A stretch of 64,000 nucleotides of DNA from assembly GCF_041154485.1 (NCBI RefSeq), contig NZ_AP028669.1:3100001-3164000 (forward strand). Reading direction: 5' to 3'. Every line of letters begins with the position of its first letter. Positions within the stretch are counted from its first letter, which is position 1. A program made the translations under genes and the position numbers. The stretch is from Variovorax sp. V93 (GTDB lineage: Bacteria; Pseudomonadota; Gammaproteobacteria; Burkholderiales; Burkholderiaceae_C). Below, piece by piece: positions 34,112 to 42,010 of the stretch. The notes beneath the pieces were generated by a model that did not search any database, was not told where the DNA came from, and saw only the letters and a list, made by a program, of their open reading frames with translations.

Positions 34112-35793
34112 CACGACGACTCCTTGAAGCACTCGGCCGGCAGCAGGCGCCCGCCGTTGCAGCATTGGCACAGCTCGTCGTGCCCGATGGCGATGTGGTC
34201 GAAATTGACCGAACCCTGCGCCGCAAGATGCCGGCGCAGCCGCTTCTCGATGCCGCGGTCGTAGTCGGGTGCGACGAAGTGCGTGCCGCCCACCGGCGCC
34301 GCCGTGACGCGGCCCGCGCGCGAGACCAGCACGCCGTCCTTGAACACGTATTCGGGCGTCGCGAACATGGCCTCGCGGTCGGCGTTCTCGCGGTACACCG
34401 CAATGTCGGCTGCCGCGCCCGCGCCCAGGTGGCCGCGGTCGCGCAGGCCCAGCAGCCGCGCGGGGCCGGCGCGGGTCATGATCGCGATCTCGTAGAGCGA
34501 GAGCTCGCGCGTGATCGAGCGCAGCGCTGCCTGGGCCGCCACCTCGGGATGCAGCTTGGCGAGCTGTTCCTCGCGAAAGCTGCGGTCCATCAGCAGGCGG
34601 ATCAGGTGCGGATAGCTCGTGAACGGGCCGCCGTTGGGATGGTCGGTGGTCAGCACCACGCGCCACGGATCGTCGACCAGCAGGAAGATCTCCAGCCCGA
34701 TGACCCACTGCAGCGCATTCACGTAGCTCTGCTCGCGGTAGCGGAACGGCACCACGCCGCAGCCGGCCTCGCACTCGATGTCGGCGCCGATCCATTTGCG
34801 CGGATCGGCCAGGCCCGACTGCGCATGCTGGCGCATGGTGTCGCCCGAGGCCGTGACGGTCTGGCCGAACATGATCTGGCCGACGTCGATGCTCACGTTC
34901 CTGTTCGCGTTCACCACCTCGGCGAGCTGCAGCGCGGCCGAGGAGAACTTCTTCGGTCCCTCGGTGCCATAGGCGTGGAACTGGATGTGCGTCAGGTGCC
35001 CGGGCAGGCCGTCGAGCGCGGCAATGGTGTCGAGCGTGGACTGGATGTTGCCGGCCACGCCCAGGTTGCTGCCGTGGATGTGCAGCGGATGCGGCACGCC
35101 GAGCTCGCGCAGCGCGCGCGCCAGCGTGTGCACCACCTGCCGCGGCGTGACCTGCCAGTGCACGTGGTTCTCGTCGACGTCGAGCTTGCGCTGGTTGAAC
35201 TTGAAGGCCGAGATGCCGCCCGGGTTCACCACCTTCACGCCCATCGCCTTGCTGGCGTTGATGGTCCAGCCCGCGTAGTCGCGGATGCGCTCGAAGTCCC
35301 AGCCCTCGGCCAGCATGCGCAGGAAGAGCTCGTCGTTGCCGAGCATCACGTAGGCGCCGTGGTCGAGGATCGGCGTGTCGCCCATCTCCATGTGCGCGTG
35401 GCGCGCATTGCAGGCCATCATGGCCGGCTCGAAGGCCGCCGTGTAGCCCATCTCGACATAGCGGTAGCCGGTGGCCAGCGTGCCCGGCGTGCAGGTGCCG
35501 CACGAGGCAAGCTCGAGCAGATTGTCGGGCAGCGCAATGGGGTTGGCGTTGGCGCGGTGGTCTTCGGGCAGCAGCATGCGCGCGAGGTTGACCTTGCCGC
35601 CGCCGATGTGGGTGTGCATGTCGATGCCGCCGGCCATCACGACGCAGCCGCCGATGTCGATCTCCTCGGTGGCGGCTTCGTTCGGTGCGAGCTCGACCAT
35701 GCGGCCATCGCGCACGTACAGGTCGCGCACCTCGTCGCGGCCATTCGCGGGATCGATGACGCGGCCGCCGCGCAAGCGTAGCGTCGCCGTCAT
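34111..35793 (-). CDS. fhcA: Formyltransferase/hydrolase complex subunit A (amidohydrolase)
   Basis: A 560-residue amidohydrolase homologous to FwdA, which hydrolyses formylmethylofuran to formate. The binuclear zinc site begins with His60 and His62 (IDMHTHIGGGKVN), followed by HIHGSNLGVAGN and HIQFHAYGTEGPK histidines and TTDHPNGGPFTSYPH with the active-site Asp. The start overlaps the fhcB stop by ATGA. All four fhc genes are present in the order B, A, D, C. Confidence 0.96.
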   Translation of the reverse strand: MTATLRLRGGRVIDPANGRDEVRDLYVRDGRMVELAPNEAATEEIDIGGCVVMAGGIDMHTHIGGGKVNLARMLLPEDHRANANPIALPDNLLELASCGTCTPGTLATGYRYVEMGYTAAFEPAMMACNARHAHMEMGDTPILDHGAYVMLGNDELFLRMLAEGWDFERIRDYAGWTINASKAMGVKVVNPGGISAFKFNQRKLDVDENHVHWQVTPRQVVHTLARALRELGVPHPLHIHGSNLGVAGNIQSTLDTIAALDGLPGHLTHIQFHAYGTEGPKKFSSAALQLAEVVNANRNVSIDVGQIMFGQTVTASGDTMRQHAQSGLADPRKWIGADIECEAGCGVVPFRYREQSYVNALQWVIGLEIFLLVDDPWRVVLTTDHPNGGPFTSYPHLIRLLMDRSFREEQLAKLHPEVAAQAALRSITRELSLYEIAIMTRAGPARLLGLRDRGHLGAGAAADIAVYRENADREAMFATPEYVFKDGVLVSRAGRVTAAPVGGTHFVAPDYDRGIEKRLRRHLAAQGSVNFDHIAIGHDELCQCCNGGRLLPAECFKESS

Positions 35794-37013
35794 TGCACGC
35801 GCCCCTTCTTCAGCGCCTGCACCGCCTGCGTCAGCCGCCGGACCACCTCGCCCACGCTCGACAGCCCGTCTTCGTACACGGGCCGCAGCGGCAGCAGCAC
35901 CGAGCCGTCGGTGCGGAACAGATGGCCGGCGGAACCGATGCCGGGCGTCGACACGGGAATGAACACCAGCTCGTGCGCGTCCCGCAGCAGGGGCATGCCC
36001 GGATGGCCGAGCACGATGCGCGGCATGCCCGCGGCTGGCGGCGCTGGCTCGGGGCCGTAGCTCGACACCCACAGCAGCGTGTCGGCCGCGCCGTCGGCGA
36101 GCAGGCGCTCGGCATCGAAGCACAGCGGCTCATGCACCAGGCCCAGCGGCCCGGCGCGCGAACGCAACGGCAGGCCCGAGAGCCAGGCGAACACCTGGTT
36201 CACGGTGGAAGCCCCGTCCCCGCCGCCCAGCGGCAGCGAGGCCGCGCGCGTGCTGCGGTTGAGCGTGGCGACGATGCGCTGGATCGCCTCGATGATCAGC
36301 GCGCCCTGCGCCGGCAGCCGGCCCGATTCGTACACCAGCACCGCATAGCGCGCCGCCTGCAGCCGCGCCGCGAGCGCCGCCAGATCGGCCGGCACGCGGG
36401 CATCGTCTTTCGAAACACGGCCCGCCACGAGTGCGGCGAGCATTGCCACGGTGTCGAAGAGGTCGCCGTGCAGCGGCAGCGTTTCCACGGCCACGCCCTC
36501 CCGCTCGCCCACGCCGATGCGCCGGAAGAACTCCGGGTAGTGCGCCGCCGGCTCCTCGGTCATGCAGACGATCAGGTCGGCCCGCGTCCTCGCTTCCGCC
36601 AGCGTGGTGCTGAAGCCGCCGCGGTCCTGCAGCGCGCGCAGGCCGTGCATCAGCGCCGCTCCCTGGGCCGGATCGCAGATGGCACCGGTTTCGCAGGCCA
36701 GCGCATAGAGCGCCCTGGCGCCCGCGACGTCGGTGCCGAGGCCGCCGAACAGGGGCTGGCGGCTTGCCGCGAGCAGCGAGGCGGCCTTGCCGAGCGCCGT
36801 GTCCAGGTCGCAGTCCTGGCCGCCGACCTGCGGCTGCGCCGCGCCACCCGAGGCGTCGAAGTTGGCGAGCGCCTTGCGCGCGCGCGGGCAGTCGCCGCCC
36901 GCGAGCTTCAACGGCGTGCCCGCCTCGACGCCGAAGGTGTCGCACAGCAGCGGGCAAAAGGGGCAGGTCCAGGGGGCATTGCCGGTTGGCACGGCAGTGT
37001 CGGGTTGATTCAT
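35790..37013 (-). CDS. fhcB: Formyltransferase/hydrolase complex subunit B
   Basis: A 407-residue homologue of the FwdB/FmdB subunit. In the bacterial hydrolytic complex FhcB carries no active tungsten or molybdenum pterin and is mainly structural. Residues Cys17, Cys20 and Cys24 (CPFCPLLC) and Cys42 (GGDCPRA) keep the spacing of the FwdB iron-sulfur motif. The Met at 37013 is chosen over 37043 because a sigma54-type promoter overlaps 37026-37043 and predicts transcription from about 37016. It begins the fhcBADC-fae2-pabB unit. Confidence 0.9.
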   Translation of the reverse strand: MNQPDTAVPTGNAPWTCPFCPLLCDTFGVEAGTPLKLAGGDCPRARKALANFDASGGAAQPQVGGQDCDLDTALGKAASLLAASRQPLFGGLGTDVAGARALYALACETGAICDPAQGAALMHGLRALQDRGGFSTTLAEARTRADLIVCMTEEPAAHYPEFFRRIGVGEREGVAVETLPLHGDLFDTVAMLAALVAGRVSKDDARVPADLAALAARLQAARYAVLVYESGRLPAQGALIIEAIQRIVATLNRSTRAASLPLGGGDGASTVNQVFAWLSGLPLRSRAGPLGLVHEPLCFDAERLLADGAADTLLWVSSYGPEPAPPAAGMPRIVLGHPGMPLLRDAHELVFIPVSTPGIGSAGHLFRTDGSVLLPLRPVYEDGLSSVGEVVRRLTQAVQALKKGRVQ

Positions 37014-37025
37014 GGGCAGGCCACC

Positions 37026-37043
37026 ACGCAAGCCATGTGCCAT
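37026..37043 (-). promoter_or_regulatory. Sigma54-type promoter for the fhc operon
   Basis: Minus strand reads TGGCACATGGCTTGCG: TGGCAC and TTGC match the sigma54 consensus with GG-N10-GC spacing (GG at 37041-37040, GC at 37029-37028). The predicted start near 37016 is only 3 bases before the fhcB ATG, which would make the message almost leaderless or indicate a chance match. Confidence 0.5.
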
Positions 37044-37245
37044 TCACCCGCAGGGCCGCCGCGCCTTGGGACGGGGCCCGGATGACACACACAATGTGAG
37101 ACAGAGTGTTGCGCTTTTGGCGGTCAATGCGTGCCGGCAACGGCCGGCAACAGTGCAAGCGAGCCCACCGATGGATGGCACGGTTCGTGTGTACAGCGGG
37201 CTGATGGCACGCCTCACCCACCCTCGTCGCACCGGCTTCGGCAGA

Positions 37246-37980
37246 TCAGCGGCGCACGCGTGGCAGTTGCAGGTCGTGCAGTGCGCTGGCCACCAGCCAG
37301 GCGTCGGCGCCGGCGGCACTCGCCCGCGCCAGGTCGTCCTCGCTGCGGATCCCGCCAGCACCGATCACCATGGCGCCCGGCGCCAGGCGCCTCACCTCCT
37401 GCAGGGTTTCCAGGTCGGGGCCGGCGCCGGAGCCGACGCGCTCCAGCGTCATCACGATCAGCCGCTTCGGCCACAGTTCCACCGCGTCCCAGCAGCCGGC
37501 GGCATCGAGCCGCTGGCCATCGCGCCGGTCCAGCGACAGCGCCGCTCCGGGGTCGCCGGCGCCATCGGCGGCCGTGGCCTCGAAACAGCGCTCCAGCGCC
37601 TCGCGCGAACGCAGCGATTCGCTGCCGAACACCAGCACGATGCGCGACGCGTACGGCGCCAGCTGCTCGCGCAGCGCCTGGCCGGCCGATGCGTCCGCCA
37701 GGCCGGCATCCAGCCACAGCTCGATGTCCGGCAGTGCCTGCAGCAGATCGGCCAGCACGCCGGTCTGCACCGCCCCGCCCTGCAGGGCATCGAGGTCGGC
37801 CACGTACAGCTGGCGCGCCGCGCAGTGTTCGCACAGGATGCGCGCCACCGTCACCGGATCGCTGCTGGCGCACAGCGCCGACACGATCGGCCGGTAGGCC
37901 TTGCGGTCGCCGCGCACGGCCCGCACCACCTGGCCCTTCAGCAGGTCGACGACAGGGATCAGGTTCAGTTCGGAAGTCAT
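37246..37980 (-). CDS. HisA-like TIM-barrel protein of the H4MPT/methylofuran region
   Basis: A 244-residue protein of the HisA/HisF fold. It has the N-terminal LIPVVDLLKGQVVRAVRGD strand with the catalytic-type Asp, ARQLYVADLDALQGG, and the C-terminal phosphate-binding half VIGAGGIRSEDDLARA and DAWLVASALHD. The second catalytic Asp region of true HisA (TDISRDG) is changed to TLERVGSGAG. Genes of this sort recur beside methylotroph C1 cofactor genes and their reaction is not known to me. It is divergent from the MfnD-like gene with 38 bases between starts, and upstream of fhcB. A real histidine-pathway role is unlikely given no his genes nearby. Confidence 0.82.
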   Translation of the reverse strand: MTSELNLIPVVDLLKGQVVRAVRGDRKAYRPIVSALCASSDPVTVARILCEHCAARQLYVADLDALQGGAVQTGVLADLLQALPDIELWLDAGLADASAGQALREQLAPYASRIVLVFGSESLRSREALERCFEATAADGAGDPGAALSLDRRDGQRLDAAGCWDAVELWPKRLIVMTLERVGSGAGPDLETLQEVRRLAPGAMVIGAGGIRSEDDLARASAAGADAWLVASALHDLQLPRVRR

Positions 37981-38018
37981 GGGAAAGATGGGGAAGAACC
38001 CGGAAAGTGGATGATGAA

Positions 38019-39008
38019 ATGACCCAACGCGTTTTTGTCTACGAGTATCTCAGTGGCGGCGGCTGGAGCGACTATGGCGACGACGCCGCAGCCGACGAGC
38101 TTTTGCCGCTGGGCCTGTCGATGCGCGATGCCATGGTGGCGGACCTGGTGCGCGCCGCCGATTGTTCGGTCTCCGCGGCGGTCTGCGAACCGGGAAACAC
38201 CCTGCCTGCAGGAGCCGTGCCACTGCGGGCCCGCGCCAACGAATCGGCCTTCGACTTCGTCGCGCGGCAGAGCGTTCTGCACGACCTGGTGTGGCTGGTG
38301 GCGCCCGAAACGGACGGCCTGCTCGCGCGCTTCCAGCGCACGGTGGGCAATGCGCGCTGGCTCGGCTGCAGCGCCGAAGCCATCGAACTCACGGCCGGCA
38401 AGAAGGCCACGCTCGCCCACCTGGCCGCCCACGGCGTGCAGACGCCGCTGGCCTTTGCCGATGCGGCCGATATCGCGCGCTGGGTGGTCAAGCCCGACGA
38501 CGGCGCCGGCGGCGTGGCCACCCATGTACACCAGCGCCACGCCGATGCGCTCGACGATCAGGCCACGCGCACGCAGGCCGGCGCCACCTTGACGCTCGAG
38601 CCCTGGATCGAGGGCGAAGCCCTGAGCCTCTCGCTGCTGTGCACGGCGCAGAATGCCGAAATGCTGAGCATCAACCGCCAATGCATTTCGATCGATGCGC
38701 ACGGCAGGTTGTCTTTCGATGGCGTGAACGTCGATGCGGTGGGCCGCGGCGATCCGCGCCGGCATGACCTGGCCGCGCTGGCCATGCAGGTGGCGCGCGC
38801 CATCCCCGGGCTGCGCGGCTTCGCGGGCATCGACCTGGTCTGGCACCCGCAGCGCGGGCCGGTGGTGATCGAGGTCAATCCGCGTGTCACCTGTGCCTAC
38901 GTCGGGCTCTCCGCGGCGCTGGGCCGCAACCTCGCAGCGGAGCTGCTGGCAGACCGCCGGCACGGCGGCGGCACTCCAGAACGGGAACTTGCGCGTGCCG
39001 ACGCCTGA
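38019..39008 (+). CDS. ATP-grasp ligase, MfnD-like (methylofuran synthesis)
   Basis: A 329-residue ATP-grasp protein. Landmarks are VFVYEYLSGGGW, the ATP-binding TAGKKATLAHLAAHGVQTP and WVVKPDDGAGGVATH, and the metal-binding end GIDLVWHPQRGPVVIEVNPR. This matches the tyramine/tyrosine:glutamate ligase MfnD of methanofuran synthesis and its bacterial relatives. Bacterial methylofuran carries tyrosine in place of tyramine, which fits the lack of a tyrosine decarboxylase here. It starts a plus-strand trio with MfnF- and MfnE-like genes and overlaps the next gene. The exact amine and number of glutamates added are not predictable. Confidence 0.85.
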   Translation: MTQRVFVYEYLSGGGWSDYGDDAAADELLPLGLSMRDAMVADLVRAADCSVSAAVCEPGNTLPAGAVPLRARANESAFDFVARQSVLHDLVWLVAPETDGLLARFQRTVGNARWLGCSAEAIELTAGKKATLAHLAAHGVQTPLAFADAADIARWVVKPDDGAGGVATHVHQRHADALDDQATRTQAGATLTLEPWIEGEALSLSLLCTAQNAEMLSINRQCISIDAHGRLSFDGVNVDAVGRGDPRRHDLAALAMQVARAIPGLRGFAGIDLVWHPQRGPVVIEVNPRVTCAYVGLSAALGRNLAAELLADRRHGGGTPERELARADA

Positions 39009-40095
39009 ACGCACCACCATCGGCTGGGACATCGGCGGCGCCCATGTCAAGGCCTGCCTGCTGCAAGGCGGCGAGGTGGTCGACGTGGCGCAGTGGGGCT
39101 GTCCGCTCTGGCAGGGCCTCGACCATCTGGCGCGTGCGCTGCAGGCCGCAGGCGCGCGCTGGCCCGGGCTCGCGGCTGCGCAGCATGCCGTGACCATGAC
39201 GGGCGAGATGGTCGACCTGTTTCCCGACCGCGAAGCCGGCGTGCGCGGCATTGCCGCGGCGCTGGCGGCATCGCTTCCCGCGCCATCGGGCGCCCTGCAC
39301 TTCTTTGCCGGCGATGCCGGCTGGTGCGCCGCCGCGGATGTGGCACGGCACTGGGAGCACATCGCCTCAGCCAACTGGCTCGCGACCGCGCGGCATGCCG
39401 CGCTGGTGTTCCCCGAAGGCGTGCTGGTCGACATCGGCAGCACCACCACCGACCTGATCGCCTTCGGCAACCGGCGCGTGCTGACCACCAGCCGCAGCGA
39501 CGCCGAGCGCCTGGTGACCGGCGAACTCGCCTACCACGGCGTGGTGCGCACGCCGGTGTGCGCGCTTGCCCAGCGCATCGAATGGCGCGGCCAGGCAAGG
39601 CACGTGATGAACGAGTTCTTTGCCACCACGGCCGACGTCTATCGCCTGTGCGGCGAACTCGACCCGGCGCACGACCTGCACCCCAGCGCCGACAACGCGG
39701 CCAAGAGCCTGCCGGCCACGCGCCAGCGCCTTGCGCGCATGGTGGGGCTGGACGAGCGCGATGCATCCACCGAAGAATGGCTTCAACTCGCGCACGCCTG
39801 GCGCGCGGCGCAGGTGGAGGCCATCGGTGCGCAGCTGCGCGTTGTGCTGGCGGCGCATGCGCTCTCGCGCGATGCCGTGGCGGTGAGCGCGGGCTGCGGC
39901 GCCTTCCTGGTGCCCGGCCTGGCCGCGGTCGCTGCGGAGGGCGAAGGCGCGGGAGCCGTGCCGCGCCGCTTTGCCGCCTATGGCAGCGATGTGGCAAACG
40001 TCGCCCGCCATGCGCCCGCGGGCACCGCCGGCTGGGCGCAGGTGTGCGCACCGAGCGTGGCGGTGGCCGCGCTGTTCGAAAGGGAGCACGACTGA
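38995..40095 (+). CDS. Hydantoinase-related protein, MfnF-like (methylofuran synthesis)
   Basis: A 366-residue protein of the acetate kinase/hsp70 ATPase superfamily, with GWDIGGAHVKACLLQGG, MTGEMVDLFPDREAGV, VLVDIGSTTTDLIAF and FATTADVYRLCGEL. It is the family that includes MfnF, which couples the furan phosphate to the tyramine or tyrosine moiety. The GTG at 38995 is used; TTG at 38989 is an alternative. Either start lies inside the 3' end of the MfnD-like gene, so translation is coupled. The stop shares a base with the next ATG (TGATG). Confidence 0.86.
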   Translation: MPTPERTTIGWDIGGAHVKACLLQGGEVVDVAQWGCPLWQGLDHLARALQAAGARWPGLAAAQHAVTMTGEMVDLFPDREAGVRGIAAALAASLPAPSGALHFFAGDAGWCAAADVARHWEHIASANWLATARHAALVFPEGVLVDIGSTTTDLIAFGNRRVLTTSRSDAERLVTGELAYHGVVRTPVCALAQRIEWRGQARHVMNEFFATTADVYRLCGELDPAHDLHPSADNAAKSLPATRQRLARMVGLDERDASTEEWLQLAHAWRAAQVEAIGAQLRVVLAAHALSRDAVAVSAGCGAFLVPGLAAVAAEGEGAGAVPRRFAAYGSDVANVARHAPAGTAGWAQVCAPSVAVAALFEREHD

Positions 40096-40694
40096 TGTGG
40101 GTGGTCAAGATTGGCGGCAGCCTCTGCGCCGACCCTGTGCTGCCGCAGTGGCTCGATCTGCTGGCGCAGATCGGCGGTGGCCGCGTCACGGTGGTCTGCG
40201 GCGGCGGCACATTTGCAGACGAAGTGCGGCGCGTGCAGGCGCACTGGCAGTTCAACGACCTGGCCGCGCACAACATGGCGGTGCTGGCCATGGCGCAGAC
40301 GGCCTACCAGCTGCACGCGCTGAACCCGGCGCTGCAGCTGGCCGCGCGCAAGACCGAAATCCCCGACCTTCTGCGGCGCGGAAAGACCGCGCTGTGGCTG
40401 CCGCTCGAACTGCGGCGCGACAAGCCGGACGGCCGCACCAGCTGGGACGCCACGTCCGACACCATCGCGCTCGACCTCGCCAAGCATCTCAACGCGGAGC
40501 AGCTGGTGCTGGTGAAGTCGTGCACCATCGATCCGCAGATGACGCTCAATGAGCTTGGCGACGCGGGCGTGGTCGACCGGCAGTTTTCCGAGCGTTCCGG
40601 CGATGCTGCGTTTCCGATCACCCTGCTTCACAAGAACCAGCTCGCGACCATGCGCGCGCTGTTGCTGGGCGAGGCGACCTTCGCCCCGCGCTGA
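40095..40694 (+). CDS. Amino-acid-kinase family protein, MfnE-like (methylofuran synthesis)
   Basis: A 199-residue small amino-acid kinase fold protein: VVKIGGSLCADPVLPQW, TVVCGGGTFADEVRRV, WDATSDTIALDLAKHL and LVLVKSCTID. It matches MfnE, which phosphorylates (5-aminomethyl-3-furyl)methyl phosphate to the diphosphate used by MfnF. Its start overlaps the MfnF-like stop by one base. It is the last gene of the plus-strand trio and converges with mfnB, with 33 bases between the stops. Confidence 0.88.
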   Translation: MWVVKIGGSLCADPVLPQWLDLLAQIGGGRVTVVCGGGTFADEVRRVQAHWQFNDLAAHNMAVLAMAQTAYQLHALNPALQLAARKTEIPDLLRRGKTALWLPLELRRDKPDGRTSWDATSDTIALDLAKHLNAEQLVLVKSCTIDPQMTLNELGDAGVVDRQFSERSGDAAFPITLLHKNQLATMRALLLGEATFAPR

Positions 40695-40727
40695 GCGGGC
40701 CTCGCGCTCCGCTCGCAAAAAAATCCT

Positions 40728-41432
40728 TCAGGCTGGAACGGGCTGCACGGCCTCGCCGTGCAGCAGCGCGGCCAGTGCCGCCAGCCGCTCGGGGCTGAGG
40801 GCCGCCTTGCGGTCGCCCACGCACACCGCGCTGCGAAACCCCGCGAAGTCCGATGCCAGCGACTGCAGCAGCGGAACATGGGCCGTGCGCAGCGCGCCCG
40901 CCACGCCGGCCATTTGCCCTGCGGCGCGCACCTGGGCCAGGAAGGCGCGCAGGTCGGCCATCGGCACGGCATCGAACAGGCTGCCGGCCTGCTTGTCGGC
41001 GGTGTCGACCATGAGCCCCGGAAAGCCCAGCGTGCAGGCATGCGCGGTCAGCGCGGCATCGAGTCCGTGGTCGCCGATGAAGACCGGCACCACCGGCCAA
41101 TCGCAGGCCGCGAGCGCATCGAGCACCGCAAGGGCCTCGGGCCCGCGCTCGATGCCGACCTTCACATAGTCGACGCCGCAGGCACCCACCGCATCCACCT
41201 GCGCCAGGATGGCGTCCCGCGCATGCATCGGCAGATCGCCGATCGTCGCGCTCACAGGCAGGTCGATGCCATGCGCACGCAGCGCGCCCACGATGGCGCC
41301 GATGGTTGCCGTCGGCAGGCCGCCCAGTGCGCCTTCGTTGGGTTCCTTCAGGTCGATGAAGTCGGCGCCGCCGCGGGCCGCGAGCAGGGCCTCGTCCACG
41401 CTGCGCACGCTCACCAGCATGCGCATCGTCAT
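40728..41432 (-). CDS. mfnB: (5-formylfuran-3-yl)methyl phosphate synthase (DUF556)
   Basis: A 234-residue TIM-barrel enzyme that makes the furan ring of methylofuran from two glyceraldehyde 3-phosphates. It begins with LVSVRSVDEALLAARGGADF and then IDLKEPNEGALGG, with VSATIGDLP, YVKVGIERG and a C-terminal VCVGDRKAALSPE. The Lys in IDLKEP and the Asp/Lys pair in DYVKVG are the known catalytic type. The start overlaps the DUF447 stop by ATGA. With the trio on the other strand it supplies most of the methylofuran pathway; no MfnC aminotransferase is seen in the window. Confidence 0.92.
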   Translation of the reverse strand: MTMRMLVSVRSVDEALLAARGGADFIDLKEPNEGALGGLPTATIGAIVGALRAHGIDLPVSATIGDLPMHARDAILAQVDAVGACGVDYVKVGIERGPEALAVLDALAACDWPVVPVFIGDHGLDAALTAHACTLGFPGLMVDTADKQAGSLFDAVPMADLRAFLAQVRAAGQMAGVAGALRTAHVPLLQSLASDFAGFRSAVCVGDRKAALSPERLAALAALLHGEAVQPVPA

Positions 41433-42010
41433 GATGTGCGCTCCCGGTCGGCGGCACGGCGCTGCGCGACCGCGGCGCGCAGCCACTCCCAGGCCTCGCG
41501 TTCCTCGGGGCCGGCGGTCTTGTCGATCGCGATCTGCAGGTAGGTCATTTCGGTTTCCACTTTTTCGGGAGGGAGCATGTGCAGCCGGCTCACCAGCACG
41601 GCGCCTTCGATTACCGCGGCCTGCGCGCGGTTGAAGCCGGCAAACGGCGCATGCGTGGCCTCGTGCACGGCCACCATGCGCAGCACCGGCCGCTGCACGT
41701 CGTCGCGCTGCTCGGCCAGTTCGAGTTCGACGTGCCGCAGCGCAGCGGCCAGCCGCACGCCTTCGATGCGCTCGGCCGGCAGCGTGGGCCATACCTTGCG
41801 GCCGGTCACGCAGCCTGCGAACACGCGGGTGTCGCAGACGATGTTGAGCACCGCATGGCCGGTGGCCACGATGTTGTCGTGCGTGGTCGAGGGCTTGAAC
41901 GGCATCAGCAGGATGCCGCCCTCCTGGTAGCGGATGCCCATCGGCGCCACGTGCGGCTTGCCGCCCGGGGCCACGGTGGTCACCACGGCTTCGAAGATCT
42001 GGTCGTTCAT
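41429..42010 (-). CDS. DUF447 family protein
   Basis: A 193-residue flavin-reductase-like split-barrel protein of the DUF447 family, which in bacteria occurs almost only in tetrahydromethanopterin gene clusters. Landmarks are IFEAVVTTVAPGGKPHVAPM, MPFKPSTTHDNI, AVLNIVCDTRVFAGCVTG and EGAVLVSRLHMLPPEKVE. Residue use suggests FMN or pterin binding. It is required for dephospho-H4MPT synthesis in Methylorubrum by my recall of equivalent open reading frames, but the step is unknown. The Met at 42010 is chosen because similarity begins there. It overlaps both neighbours by 4 bases. Confidence 0.86.
   Translation of the reverse strand: MNDQIFEAVVTTVAPGGKPHVAPMGIRYQEGGILLMPFKPSTTHDNIVATGHAVLNIVCDTRVFAGCVTGRKVWPTLPAERIEGVRLAAALRHVELELAEQRDDVQRPVLRMVAVHEATHAPFAGFNRAQAAVIEGAVLVSRLHMLPPEKVETEMTYLQIAIDKTAGPEEREAWEWLRAAVAQRRAADRERTS

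Noticed and set aside
37041..37043. ATG at 37043 as the fhcB start
   Set aside because: Overlaps the sigma54-type promoter and would add ten residues with no family similarity; the ATG at 37013 is preferred.
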